DNA of 28,905 bases from JBOFEH01 sp051650265 (GCA_051650265.1 JBOFIR010000053.1:1-28905), one strand, 5' to 3'; shown: positions 1-8,370, counted from the first letter of the stretch. A program made the numbers and translations. The notes: a model not told the origin generated them from the sequence alone.

Positions 1-1
1 C

Positions 2-1003
2 TTATTTGTGCATTGCTTCTTGGATTGCAACAGCAACTGCTACAGTAGCACCTACCATTGGGTTGTTACCCATACCGATAAGACCCATCATTTCAACGTG
101 AGCTGGAACTGATGATGAACCTGCGAATTGTGCATCTGAGTGCATTCTTCCCATAGTATCTGTCATACCGTATGAAGCTGGACCAGCAGCCATGTTATCT
201 GGGTGAAGTGTACGACCTGTACCACCACCAGAAGCTACTGAGAAGTATTTTTTGCCTTGTTCAAGACATTCTTTTTTGTATGTTCCTGCAACTGGATGTT
301 GGAAACGAGTTGGGTTTGTAGAGTTACCTGTGATAGATACGTCTACACCCTCAAGGTGCATGATTGCAACCCCTTCTCTAACATCATCAGATCCGTAGCA
401 ACGTACTTTTGCTCTTTCACCGTTTGAGTATGCGATCTCTTTTACTACTGTAACGTGACCTGTAGCATAATCAAATTGTGTTTGAACATATGTAAATCCG
501 TTGATACGAGAAATGATTTGTGCAGCATCTTTACCAAGACCGTTTAAGATTACTCTTAAATCTTCGTTACGAACTTTGTTCGCAGATCTTGCGATACCGA
601 TAGCACCTTCAGCAGCAGCGAAAGATTCGTGACCTGCTAAGAATGCGAAACATTTAGTTTCTTCTCTAAGTAACATCGCACCAAGGTTACCATGGCCGAT
701 ACCTACTTTACGATCGTCAGCAACTGATCCTGGGATACAGAAAGCTTGAAGACCGATACCGATTGCTTCAGCAGCGTCAGCAGCTTTTGTGCAACCTTTT
801 TTGATAGCGATTGCAGCACCTACAACGTAAGCCCAGCAAGCGTTCTCGAAAGCAATAGGTTGGATTGACTTTGTAAGATTGTAAGCATCTACACCAGCTT
901 CATCACAAATTGCTTTTGCTTCTTCAATATCTTTGATGCCGTATTCATTTAATACAGCTGTAATGTGGTTGATTCTTCTATCATAAGACTCAAATAATGG
1001 CAT
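2..1003 (-). CDS. GGGtGRT family protein
   Basis: This 333-residue protein carries the family's name motif GGGTGRT at residues 259-265, inside a Gly/Ser/Ala-rich C-terminal third that also holds HPDNMAAGPASYGMTDTMGR. The family is named only for this motif; I know of no established reaction for it. There is no signal peptide or clear membrane segment, so it is probably cytoplasmic. The ATG at 1003 follows a near-perfect Shine-Dalgarno (GAAGGAGG) and the stop is at the window edge, so the gene is complete. It lies 17 bp downstream of a NifU-like scaffold gene and is surely cotranscribed with it. That pairing suggests, by inference, a role tied to Fe-S or other metal-cofactor chemistry. Strong promoter and ribosome site suggest high expression. 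Confidence 0.9.
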   Translation of the reverse strand: MPLFESYDRRINHITAVLNEYGIKDIEEAKAICDEAGVDAYNLTKSIQPIAFENACWAYVVGAAIAIKKGCTKAADAAEAIGIGLQAFCIPGSVADDRKVGIGHGNLGAMLLREETKCFAFLAGHESFAAAEGAIGIARSANKVRNEDLRVILNGLGKDAAQIISRINGFTYVQTQFDYATGHVTVVKEIAYSNGERAKVRCYGSDDVREGVAIMHLEGVDVSITGNSTNPTRFQHPVAGTYKKECLEQGKKYFSVASGGGTGRTLHPDNMAAGPASYGMTDTMGRMHSDAQFAGSSSVPAHVEMMGLIGMGNNPMVGATVAVAVAIQEAMHK

Positions 1004-1020
1004 TTTCCGAAACCTCCTTC

Positions 1021-1713
1021 TTACTCATGTCTTGGGTCAATTTTACGAGCAGCATCATCGAATCTACCGTATTGACCTTTTGCTTTTTCCATTGCTTCAG
1101 CAGCATCTGTACCTTTTTTGATCATATCCATCATTTTACCAAAGTGAATGAATTGGTAACCAATGATTTCATCATTTTCATCAAGGCCGATTTGTGTTAC
1201 ATAACCTTCAGCCATTTCAAGGTATCTTGGTCCTTTAGCTGTTGTTGCGTACATAGTACCAACTTGGCTACGAAGTCCTTTTCCTAAGTCTTCAAGACCA
1301 GCACCGATTGGAAGACCACCTTCAGAGAAAGCTGTTTGAGTTCTTCCGTATACGATTTGAAGGAATAATTCTCTCATTGCAGTGTTGATAGCGTCACAAA
1401 CTAAGTCTGTGTTAAGCGCTTCAAGGATAGTTTTCCCTGTTAAGATCTCTGCTGCCATAGCTGCTGAATGAGTCATTCCTGAACATCCAATTGTTTCAAC
1501 TAATGCTTCTTCAATGATACCGTCTTTAACATTTAATGTTAATTTACAAGCACCTTGTTGAGGAGCACACCAGCCTACACCGTGTGTAAGACCGCTAATA
1601 TCTTTAACTTCTTTTGATTGAACCCATTTTCCCTCTTGAGGAATTGGAGCTGGGCCATGGTTAGGTCCTTTTGATACTGGACACATTAATTCAACTTCAT
1701 GTGAGTACATCAT
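1021..1713 (-). CDS. Iron-sulfur cluster assembly scaffold-like (NifU/IscU N-domain family) protein
   Basis: This 230-residue protein has the IscU/NifU-N pattern of a cysteine in a GCSG turn (Cys77, ETIGCSGMTHSAAMAAEIL) followed by a helix and a second cysteine (Cys106, LVCDAI), with Cys49 and Cys56 upstream. In IscU-type scaffolds three such cysteines hold a transient Fe-S cluster. It is longer than a plain IscU (about 130 residues); the C-terminal 100 residues, including FSEGGLPIGAGLEDLGKG and a helical end, are specific to this GGGtGRT-associated group. Two adjacent ATGs are possible; the first (1713) is about 10 nt from AAAGGAG. It is first in a two-gene operon with the GGGtGRT gene. The scaffold role is inferred from family; the client is unknown. 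Confidence 0.85.
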   Translation of the reverse strand: MMYSHEVELMCPVSKGPNHGPAPIPQEGKWVQSKEVKDISGLTHGVGWCAPQQGACKLTLNVKDGIIEEALVETIGCSGMTHSAAMAAEILTGKTILEALNTDLVCDAINTAMRELFLQIVYGRTQTAFSEGGLPIGAGLEDLGKGLRSQVGTMYATTAKGPRYLEMAEGYVTQIGLDENDEIIGYQFIHFGKMMDMIKKGTDAAEAMEKAKGQYGRFDDAARKIDPRHE

Positions 1714-1744
1714 CGCTATATGACTCCTTTCTACTCTTTACCTC

Positions 1745-1777
1745 TTAAAAGTGGTTCAGCACGTGAACGACTTTTAA
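1745..1777 (-). promoter_or_regulatory. Inverted repeat in the 5' leader of the scaffold/GGGtGRT operon
   Basis: TTAAAAGT (1745-1752) pairs with ACTTTTAA (1770-1777), then one G/G mismatch, then GTTC (1754-1757) pairs with GAAC (1765-1768) around a 7-nt loop. It lies between the predicted transcription start and the Shine-Dalgarno and has no U-tract, so it is not an ordinary terminator. It may be an RNA hairpin in the leader or a palindromic operator. Confidence 0.5.
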
Positions 1778-1804
1778 AGATTAAAAATTTAACAACCACT
1801 AACT

Positions 1805-1833
1805 ATTGTAAAGGGTAGGGCCTAGTCTGTCAA
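1805..1833 (-). promoter_or_regulatory. Sigma-A type promoter for scaffold/GGGtGRT operon
   Basis: Read on the minus strand, TTGACA (1828-1833) is followed after exactly 17 bp by TACAAT (1805-1810). This matches the consensus at 6/6 and 5/6 positions. Transcription would start near 1798, giving a leader of about 85 nt that contains the inverted repeat at 1745-1777. Confidence 0.75.
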
Positions 1834-1858
1834 TATTTATCAGTTTCTCGCCATGGCC

Positions 1859-2689
1859 TTATTTCCTACGGAAAGTGCTAAGGAGATAAAATACAGTCAT
1901 CACAACTACAATAGTTGCCCCTGCTGAAGTGCCCATATAATAAGCAATTACAAGGCCTAGAATACCTGAACATAAACTGATAAACATTGCATAAATTTGG
2001 TAACTTCTAAGGTCTTTTGCAATATTTCGACTTATTGCGCCAGGCAAAACCAAGAAAGCATTGATCAGGAGTACCCCTATGAGTGGGATACATAACACAA
2101 CCACTACAGCCACAAGGGTTGTAAAGACCATTTGTACCGCTAAAGTATGAATTTTTCTACTATTTGCTAGGGAAATATTGAGACTTGTCAGTACCAAGCT
2201 ATTAAACATAAAATACCACAAGAAAAAAGTAACAATTGCCACGACTACCAATACTAGGATATTTTCTAGTGAAATACTTAACAAATCCCCAATCAAATAA
2301 TGGGTGTATTGGTTAAAACCGCCCCCCTTAGAAAGGAGCATTGTACCAAGGGCAATGGCACCAGCTGAGAAGACGCCGATTACCGTATCCGTCGCATGAG
2401 GATAGCGATAGCTCAGATAAGAGATCCCAAAGCCAAGTGTCACTGCAAAAAGCAGCATAGACCAAGTAGGGTCTGCAACTCCCAAGATCACTCCGATCCC
2501 GATCCCCGTCAGTGCACTATGACCGATGGCATCTGAGAAGAAAGCCATTCTTTGATTGACAATCATGGTGCTGAGTATTCCCAGCAGAGGGGCTGCGATG
2601 AGGACGCCTAGGAAGGCATTCTTCATAAAGTCCATCTCCAAAAATTGAAAAGGGAATAAGATCCCGATCAGTTCATAAAAGCTTTCCAT
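1859..2689 (-). CDS. znuB: Zinc/metal ABC transporter permease (ZnuB/AdcB type)
   Basis: This 276-residue, very hydrophobic protein has seven or more predicted membrane spans and belongs to the ABC-3 permease family, which moves Zn2+ or Mn2+ across the cytoplasmic membrane. The conserved stretch FFSDAIGHSALTGIGIG and the LLINAFLVLPGAI segment near the C-terminal third are typical. It starts 3 bp after the ATPase gene and is the last gene of the znuA-znuC-znuB operon. Met1 is taken as start, although Met19 and Met22 are possible. Metal specificity (Zn rather than Mn) is inferred from the His-rich binding protein. No clear terminator follows; about 25 bp downstream lies the promoter of the next operon. 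Confidence 0.9.
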   Translation of the reverse strand: MESFYELIGILFPFQFLEMDFMKNAFLGVLIAAPLLGILSTMIVNQRMAFFSDAIGHSALTGIGIGVILGVADPTWSMLLFAVTLGFGISYLSYRYPHATDTVIGVFSAGAIALGTMLLSKGGGFNQYTHYLIGDLLSISLENILVLVVVAIVTFFLWYFMFNSLVLTSLNISLANSRKIHTLAVQMVFTTLVAVVVVLCIPLIGVLLINAFLVLPGAISRNIAKDLRSYQIYAMFISLCSGILGLVIAYYMGTSAGATIVVVMTVFYLLSTFRRK

Positions 2690-2692
2690 ACA

Positions 2693-3436
2693 CTACCGCC
2701 TTTCAAGCTGTTGCCCGCAAAAGAAAAGTTCACGGGTCGCTTCGTGTTCTAATACCACCTCTGGTTTGCCCATACAGAGGACACGCTTCTTGAGTAAAAT
2801 GGCACGGTCACAGATCTCTGGTAGGAGTGGCAGATCGTGAGTAATCAGCACGATAGCCATATGGTAACGACTACGCAGGTCCCTCACCATCTCATAGAAG
2901 CGCTGCGTCCCTTCTAGGTCTACCCCAGATATAGGTTCATCTAAGAGGAGAATATCTGGAGTAGGTGTGAGGGCGAGTGCCAAGAGCACACGCTGCAACT
3001 CCCCACCAGATAGTGCACCAATCTTGCGGTCTAAGGCGTAGCCCATCTTAGCTTCTTCAAGAATATCTAAGACTTGCTGACGGAAAGCCTTGCCTCGTCT
3101 ACGCCATGCAGGCGTGCGACCACTACAGCTAGCAAATAGGTCGAGTACACTAATGGGCGTGGACCGATCAAAGTTCAGATGCTGCGGCACATAGCCAATA
3201 GTGGGGCTAAAGTGTTCCTCCCCGCCCTCATGGGTCACATAACGAATACTGCCTGTATGTGGTTCCTCTCCAAGCAAAGTCTTGAACAGTGTGGTCTTCC
3301 CTGCCCCATTTGGTCCAATGATCGCTGTAATTTCATTACAGTGCAGATGAAGTGAGATGTCTTCAATCAATGTCACATCCCCTTTTTTGACCCCAACTTG
3401 ATTCAGTTCGGTACAGCAAAACGTACACGCTTTCAT
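2693..3436 (-). CDS. znuC: Zinc/metal ABC transporter ATP-binding protein (ZnuC/AdcC type)
   Basis: This 247-residue ABC ATPase powers the metal importer. Visible motifs are Walker A GPNGAGKTT at 41-49, Q-loop VPQH near 83-86, signature LSGGE at 142-146, Walker B DILLLDEP with catalytic Glu167, and the H-loop His200 (LITHD). Its ATG overlaps the stop of the binding-protein gene by 4 bp (ATGA), indicating translational coupling. An oddity is the N-terminus, MKACTFCC, with three cysteines in the first eight residues before the canonical fold begins; it may be an accessory metal site or mere drift. Family assignment is secure, metal specificity comes from context. Confidence 0.92.
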   Translation of the reverse strand: MKACTFCCTELNQVGVKKGDVTLIEDISLHLHCNEITAIIGPNGAGKTTLFKTLLGEEPHTGSIRYVTHEGGEEHFSPTIGYVPQHLNFDRSTPISVLDLFASCSGRTPAWRRRGKAFRQQVLDILEEAKMGYALDRKIGALSGGELQRVLLALALTPTPDILLLDEPISGVDLEGTQRFYEMVRDLRSRYHMAIVLITHDLPLLPEICDRAILLKKRVLCMGKPEVVLEHEATRELFFCGQQLERR

Positions 3437-4410
3437 AGGCCATATGCCTCCTTCAATACTTGGATATTTGTCTGCATGCGCTGAATATATTCATAGTCAT
3501 GCGTATTTTCCTTGCTCCCTGTCACCAGAGAGTCCAGCTCATAAATCGGTCGCCCACTTTCTTTGGCGATAGTCCTTACGATCCCTAACTCTTTGTACTG
3601 GGGCTCTGTGAAGATCACAGCCTCTGGGTTGGCCGCAAGCTTTGCCACCAAGTCTTCTACTTCCTTGGCTGTCACACTGGTCTGCTCATCTGCCGCGATG
3701 ATGCCTAGCGACTCTAGTCCTAACTCCTCTGCCATGTAGGCAAAGGTCTCATGAACCATAACGAAGTGCTTACCAGCAACTGCTTCCTTTAGCGTATCAA
3801 GCTCTGACTGAAGCCCCTGCAACGCCTGAATGTATCGTATCTGATTGGCCTCATAGGCCGCCCTGCGCTCGGGGTCATACTGCCCAAGTGCTTGGCTGAT
3901 CGCCTCTGCTTGGGAGATGCTTCCTGCTACACTCATCCATAGGTGCTGATTGTCATGACTATGCTCATGGGCGTGGTCTGATGATTCTTCGTCATGTGCC
4001 TCCACATGCACCGACGCGCCTTCCTCTTCTTCATGTTGATGGGTCTCCTCCCACACAGCGCTTGCATCAATCACCTGTAGATGTGGGTTTTGTGCGATCG
4101 CCTTCTGGGTAAAGTTCTCTGCACCTAGTCCATTGATCACGAGGATGTCGCCATCTTGAAGTGTTCGCATATTATCCACTGTCAGCTGATAGTCATGTAG
4201 GCACCCTATCTCTGGACTTGCCATATTGACCACCTTTACATCCATGCCTTGTGTCAATGCCTGCGTATGTATGTACATGGGATAAAAAGAGGTCACGATT
4301 GTCAGTGGACGCTGTGCTTTCACCGTCTCCTGATTTGATGTCGTATATTTAAAAATAACAAATAACATATAAAGCAATAAGCCTGCACCTATATATATTC
4401 TCTTTTTCAT
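3433..4410 (-). CDS. znuA: Zinc-binding lipid/membrane-anchored substrate-binding protein (ZnuA/AdcA, cluster A-1)
   Basis: This 325-residue protein captures metal outside the membrane and hands it to the permease. A hydrophobic N-terminal signal/anchor (about residues 4-22) lacks a lipobox cysteine, so it is a cleaved or uncleaved membrane anchor. Candidate metal ligands are His72 (CLHDYQLT), His156 (NQHLWMS), the His of MVHETFAY and the Asp of YELDSLV. Between the first two lies a His/Asp/Glu-rich loop (about 124-156), a hallmark of zinc rather than manganese binding proteins. I use the ATG at 4410, which has GGGAGGAA upstream; an in-frame ATG at 4446 would put its start codon inside the operator and has no ribosome site. 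It is the first gene of the operon. Confidence 0.92.
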   Translation of the reverse strand: MKKRIYIGAGLLLYMLFVIFKYTTSNQETVKAQRPLTIVTSFYPMYIHTQALTQGMDVKVVNMASPEIGCLHDYQLTVDNMRTLQDGDILVINGLGAENFTQKAIAQNPHLQVIDASAVWEETHQHEEEEGASVHVEAHDEESSDHAHEHSHDNQHLWMSVAGSISQAEAISQALGQYDPERRAAYEANQIRYIQALQGLQSELDTLKEAVAGKHFVMVHETFAYMAEELGLESLGIIAADEQTSVTAKEVEDLVAKLAANPEAVIFTEPQYKELGIVRTIAKESGRPIYELDSLVTGSKENTHDYEYIQRMQTNIQVLKEAYGL

Positions 4411-4430
4411 GTAATTCCTCCCTTTTATTT

Positions 4431-4445
4431 TGATAATCATTTTCA
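4431..4445 (-). promoter_or_regulatory. Fur-family (Zur/Fur/PerR) operator
   Basis: TGATAATCATTTTCA matches the 7-1-7 Fur-family box TGATAATNATTATCA at all but one defined position. It lies just downstream of the predicted -10 of the znu promoter and 20 bp before the znuA start, where a bound repressor would block transcription. By function Zur is the likeliest regulator, but the box is closer to the Fur/PerR pattern. Confidence 0.65.
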
Positions 4446-4448
4446 TTT

Positions 4449-4477
4449 ATTTTATACCTTATCCATTCTTTTTGCAA
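4449..4477 (-). promoter_or_regulatory. Sigma-A type promoter for znuACB
   Basis: On the minus strand TTGCAA (4472-4477) is followed after 17 bp by TAAAAT (4449-4454), immediately upstream of the Fur-type operator. Confidence 0.55.
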
Positions 4478-4491
4478 TGGCCTCGTCACAA

Positions 4492-4515
4492 AAGGGAAGC
4501 TTTTCGGCTTCCCTT
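4492..4515 (-). terminator. Rho-independent terminator of the M16 protease gene
   Basis: AAGGGAAGC (4492-4500) and GCTTCCCTT (4507-4515) form a 9-bp stem with a 6-nt loop; on the minus strand the stem's T-rich arm continues into TTTTG. It starts 8 bp after the stop codon. Confidence 0.7.
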
Positions 4516-4522
4516 CTTTGGC

Positions 4523-7294
4523 TTATTTATAGACGACCCCATTGAAATCCCTAGGCGCTTTGCTTGGTTGAGTACAGATCCCAACACGGCTTTCATCAAT
4601 CTGACGTGCGAGATCCTCCGCAGCTGCTTTGAGCTGCTTTTCATTGCACTTTAAGATTTGCTTTTGTGTCTTGTCAATATAGCTTGGTTTGATCCCAAGA
4701 AGCTCCATACGTTGGAGTACTTCTGCCTGTGCCTGTTTGCTACCTAGGAGCTGATACTGCTTTTGGAAGACGCCAAGTGCCTCAGTGCGCGCAAAGGCTA
4801 ATCCCTGTGGGCTGATCTGCTCACTGAGGGTCTGTGCCATCTTGTCGATCTGATTCATAGACTGGCGATAGTCTGGGTCACGATAGGTGTAGATCGTCTG
4901 GCGATAAGGTGCCGCAACACTCATACCACTGCCATAAGCCCCTTGTACACCTCTGATGACAGGCTGGAGATAACCCAGTGTGGCATACGCCGCTGTCACA
5001 TAATCATTCCCATTTACTAGTTTATCCAATTCTTCATAACTATAGACCACATAATCTACACCACCTGTACGGGAATACAGATTATTTTTAGGGTAAGTCT
5101 TAAATGTATACACTGCCTGCTCTGGTGCTTTCTCAGGACTAAGGCTCTTGACTAGTGTTTTCTTAGCCGATTGGATGATTTGCTCTTCCCCTATGAGTCC
5201 TACTTTCATACCTTCTACAGGTTTGATCTGATTCCCTACTGCAAGGACCTGCTTGATAAAGGCCGAGTCAATGGTGTCCATGTGCGCAATCACAAATTGG
5301 AAAAGTGGATAGTTGGTCTCAAAGAGATAACGCCCAGCACCTTCATTGCTGGATTCATTGATCGCCTGCAAGGTTCCTAGAATATCACCTGTGAAGTTCT
5401 CTCTATAACTCTGTAGCCAGCGTTCTATCTTCTCCTTGTACCAAGGCAATGTCTGGGCCTCAAGATAGTTTTGGGCGCGGCCAATAATATCAACGGGATT
5501 GGTACGCGCATCAGCTTGAAGAAGTTCTACTTTGAAGTAGGTCTCTTCCCCATCCTTGCCATTGACAGCTGACTGTCTCACATTTAGGAATGCCTCAAAA
5601 GGACTACATTCTCTACTTGCCTGATCTAGGAGCATACCGTACAAGAAAAGGTAAGGCAATTCCTCTTGCTTGATGTGGTGACTTGGATAGTACACCGTCG
5701 TATAGAGTGAAGGGTTACCCGTAGGAGACATCATATAGGTTACGCCATCCTTTCGTGATACATCACAACTTGCGCTACTTTTCATCAGTAACTCTTCTGG
5801 TCTAATCTCAGGAAGATTGGCATCTTGGTGCGCTTTCTTCCAGCTTTCAATCTGGCTACTGACGCCCTGCCATGCTTCTGGACCTGTGACAGCCACCTCT
5901 TGCTGACTTACTAGAGAGGGAATCATACGTGTGGTGCGCTCTACCCCTGTGAGCAGGATCTCTTGACACCACTGATTGTCTAGAGACTGCATCTCCTCGA
6001 GCACATCAAGCTGCGTATAGTAGCTATGCTTTGGTACCTCATGCAGCCATTCCTCTAGATAAGTGGTTGCCACACTGAGGCCACGCTGTGAAGAATCACC
6101 CTCTTGGAGTAATGCCAATCTTTGTCTGGCAAGCATGTCTTTTTCTTGGGCAAGATTGGTTGGTATATGGGCACTCATGTTCTCGATGACGGACTCTAAC
6201 TTTTCTTCATAGGTAGGGATTTGGTCCAGCGGGATATCCCCTACAGCGATGGTATAGATCGGTGTCTTGGTCCCTTCATCCTTGAGTACTTGAACACTCT
6301 TAAGTCCAACCTCACGGAGTGCGCTTTGGAATGTACCTGCATTATCTTGCAGATACGTGCTTACCCATAGACTCATACGAAGCTGCTCTTCAAGTGTAAG
6401 GGGCTTATCAATGAGAAAACTCTTGAGGAGGAACCCCTTGTGATTCTGAGATTGGTAAGGCTTTTGAAGCACTTCTGCTGTCTGAGTGATCTGATCATCA
6501 ATCACAATTTTTTGTGAACGCATCTCATAGCTACTGATCTGGGTAGCAATCTGATCTAGCACCTGCTGGATCGGTAGCTTGCCATACAGTACAATCTGCA
6601 TATTGCTTGGGTGATAATAGTTGTTGTACGTTTCTTTGAAATAATCATAAGTGAGCCCTTTGATCGCTTGAGGCATTCCTCCACTATCATAGCCGTAGGT
6701 ACCGCCTTCAAAGTAGGCTTCGCGGATACTCTTGAATACTTGACGATCAATGCTACTATTAGCACCTTTCATCTCATTGTAGACCACGCCACCTTCCTTA
6801 CCCGTAGTAGGGTCTTTGTAGTAGGCCTCCTCATAAAAGCTATAAGGGGACTCTAGCATGATCGGGTGAAGCACGCTATCAAGATATACATCCAATAGGG
6901 CATCAAAGCACTTTGGATAAGGTGTTGCAAAAGGATAGTAGGTCATATCCGCACTGGTCATGGCATTCATAAAACTATGAGGATACTTTGCACTAGCGTC
7001 AAAAAAGAGCTGATGTGAAGGGTATTTGCCTGAGCCTTTAAACACCGTATGCTCAATAATGTGGTTGACCCCTGTATCCGATGACACTGGGGTCCTTACC
7101 CCTAGTGCAAAACTCCAGTTTGGATCATCTGATTCGATCCAGACCACTTCTAAGCCTGTTTTGTCATGTTGATACGTATGAATTGTATCTTGCCGCTTGG
7201 TTACTTTCTCCGTCTCCTTGAAGCTATCTTGGCCAAATACCACCAAAACTTGTAGCAATAGCACAGAGACAATCAGTAATAATTTTCTTTTCAT
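4523..7294 (-). CDS. Exported M16C-family zinc metallopeptidase (insulinase/presequence-protease type)
   Basis: The protein is 923 residues from the ATG at 7294, chosen because GAAGGAAG lies 7 nt upstream and a clear signal sequence (MKRKLLLIVSVLLLQVLVVFGQ) begins there; an in-frame ATG at 7375 would add 27 polar residues. The inverted zinc motif HIIEH is at 78-82 with the third ligand Glu174 in VVYNEMKG, so the active site looks intact. Full length with N- and C-terminal halves matches M16C enzymes such as PreP/Cym1, which enclose and cut short unstructured peptides. Most clostridial relatives are cytosolic, so the signal peptide is unusual. Monocistronic, with its own terminator. Substrate unknown. 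Confidence 0.88.
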   Translation of the reverse strand: MKRKLLLIVSVLLLQVLVVFGQDSFKETEKVTKRQDTIHTYQHDKTGLEVVWIESDDPNWSFALGVRTPVSSDTGVNHIIEHTVFKGSGKYPSHQLFFDASAKYPHSFMNAMTSADMTYYPFATPYPKCFDALLDVYLDSVLHPIMLESPYSFYEEAYYKDPTTGKEGGVVYNEMKGANSSIDRQVFKSIREAYFEGGTYGYDSGGMPQAIKGLTYDYFKETYNNYYHPSNMQIVLYGKLPIQQVLDQIATQISSYEMRSQKIVIDDQITQTAEVLQKPYQSQNHKGFLLKSFLIDKPLTLEEQLRMSLWVSTYLQDNAGTFQSALREVGLKSVQVLKDEGTKTPIYTIAVGDIPLDQIPTYEEKLESVIENMSAHIPTNLAQEKDMLARQRLALLQEGDSSQRGLSVATTYLEEWLHEVPKHSYYTQLDVLEEMQSLDNQWCQEILLTGVERTTRMIPSLVSQQEVAVTGPEAWQGVSSQIESWKKAHQDANLPEIRPEELLMKSSASCDVSRKDGVTYMMSPTGNPSLYTTVYYPSHHIKQEELPYLFLYGMLLDQASRECSPFEAFLNVRQSAVNGKDGEETYFKVELLQADARTNPVDIIGRAQNYLEAQTLPWYKEKIERWLQSYRENFTGDILGTLQAINESSNEGAGRYLFETNYPLFQFVIAHMDTIDSAFIKQVLAVGNQIKPVEGMKVGLIGEEQIIQSAKKTLVKSLSPEKAPEQAVYTFKTYPKNNLYSRTGGVDYVVYSYEELDKLVNGNDYVTAAYATLGYLQPVIRGVQGAYGSGMSVAAPYRQTIYTYRDPDYRQSMNQIDKMAQTLSEQISPQGLAFARTEALGVFQKQYQLLGSKQAQAEVLQRMELLGIKPSYIDKTQKQILKCNEKQLKAAAEDLARQIDESRVGICTQPSKAPRDFNGVVYK

Positions 7295-7362
7295 CACGTC
7301 ACTTCCTTCTCTTGTCATAGGCTTAGGTTGTGCAGATTTGCTAGGTTCATTCAAATTTTCTC

Positions 7363-7392
7363 TAGTCAAACCCATAGAATCTGTACTATAAT
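7363..7392 (+). promoter_or_regulatory. Sigma-A type promoter for the epimerase gene
   Basis: A perfect -10 TATAAT (7387-7392) is preceded at 18 bp by TAGTCA (7363-7368, 4/6 to TTGACA). It lies in the short divergent region shared with the M16 gene. Confidence 0.6.
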
Positions 7393-7425
7393 ACCTAAAG
7401 AATATACTGCAAAGGATGTGATCAC

Positions 7426-8292
7426 TTGAAATACACCATTAAAAACAATTTTCTTACTGCAAGCTTCCTCTTACAAGGTGCTGAGCTGTGTGAATTGATC
7501 GATCAAAACGGCACCAATTACATCTGGGACGCGCGCCCTGAGTATTGGAAACGTCATGCACCGATTCTCTTCCCTATCGTAGGAAAAGTGCTTGATAATA
7601 CGTACACTGTAAGAAACGTGCCTTACCAACTGCCACAACATGGTTTTGCAAGAGATCTCAACTTCACGGTTCACGCCCAAGAAGATTCTCATATCGTATT
7701 CAAGCTAGAATCAACTGAAGAAACAAAAAAAGTTTATCCATTTGACTTTATCTTGTACGTGCGCTACACACTTGTAGAAAACCGCCTCGATATTAGCTAC
7801 CATGTTGAAAATACTGATCACCAAACATTAGGCTTTAAGATTGGTGCACATCCTGGTTTTGTATGCCCACTCTTCGAAGGGGAGGCGCTTACAGACTACT
7901 ACTTAGAGTTTGAACACCCAGAAGATGCTAAGCTCATGCCACTCACACCAGAAGGCTACTTCACACACGAAGAAGACCGCTTCACAGGCAAGACCATGCC
8001 ACTTTCCAAAGAGCTCTTTGCCAATGATGCACTTGTACTTGCAGACTTCAAGAGTGACTGGGTAGCCATCTGCTCACACAAACATGATACACGTGTCAAA
8101 GTAAGCTTCCCAAAATTCCCATTCCTTGGAATCTGGGCACCAGCTACAGGCGCACCATTTGTATGTATCGAACCATGGTTTGGTCATGCAGACTACATCG
8201 ATGAGCGCCAAGAACTGATGAGAAAACATGATCTGATGCTTCTTGATCCAGAACAAGTCTTCACATGTACACACAGTATCACAATCGACTAA
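7426..8292 (+). CDS. LacX-like aldose 1-epimerase family protein
   Basis: This 288-residue protein belongs to the galactose-mutarotase fold (COG2017, LacX branch), which interconverts alpha and beta anomers of sugars or sugar phosphates. Residues matching the active site are His72 (LPQHGFARD), His142 (GAHPGFVCPL) and Glu249 (CIEPWFG). There is no signal peptide, so it is cytoplasmic. Translation starts at a TTG (7426) with AAAGGA about 9 nt upstream; no closer ATG fits the conserved N-terminus. It stands alone between its own promoter and a strong terminator, so context gives no sugar. Substrate is therefore unassigned. Confidence 0.88.
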   Translation: MKYTIKNNFLTASFLLQGAELCELIDQNGTNYIWDARPEYWKRHAPILFPIVGKVLDNTYTVRNVPYQLPQHGFARDLNFTVHAQEDSHIVFKLESTEETKKVYPFDFILYVRYTLVENRLDISYHVENTDHQTLGFKIGAHPGFVCPLFEGEALTDYYLEFEHPEDAKLMPLTPEGYFTHEEDRFTGKTMPLSKELFANDALVLADFKSDWVAICSHKHDTRVKVSFPKFPFLGIWAPATGAPFVCIEPWFGHADYIDERQELMRKHDLMLLDPEQVFTCTHSITID

Positions 8293-8297
8293 TTTGC

Positions 8298-8330
8298 AAA
8301 TAAGGACTGCCACTGGCAGTCCTTATTTTT
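8298..8330 (+). terminator. Rho-independent terminator of the epimerase gene
   Basis: AAATAAGGACTGCC (8298-8311) pairs perfectly with 8315-8328 around a 3-nt loop and runs into a T-tract ending at 8330. It lies 6 bp after the stop codon. Confidence 0.92.
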
Positions 8331-8342
8331 GTAGGTATTCAT

Positions 8343-8368
8343 ATATTCTAAAAAACACCTCATATATA
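8343..8368 (+). promoter_or_regulatory. Candidate sporulation (sigma-E-like) promoter for the sleC pair
   Basis: ATATT (8343-8347) and CATATATA (8361-8368) are separated by 13 bp, resembling the Bacillus sigma-E pattern (ATATT, about 14 bp, CATACANT) better than any sigma-A promoter here. The region is very AT-rich, so chance matches are likely. Confidence 0.35.
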
Positions 8369-8370
8369 TA

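Noticed and set aside
4410..4446. Longer start for znuA at 4446
   Set aside because: It lacks a ribosome site and its start codon falls inside the Fur-type operator; the ATG at 4410 has a strong Shine-Dalgarno.
7294..7375. Longer start for the M16 protease at 7375
   Set aside because: It would bury the signal peptide behind 27 polar residues and overlaps the predicted promoter of the divergent gene.
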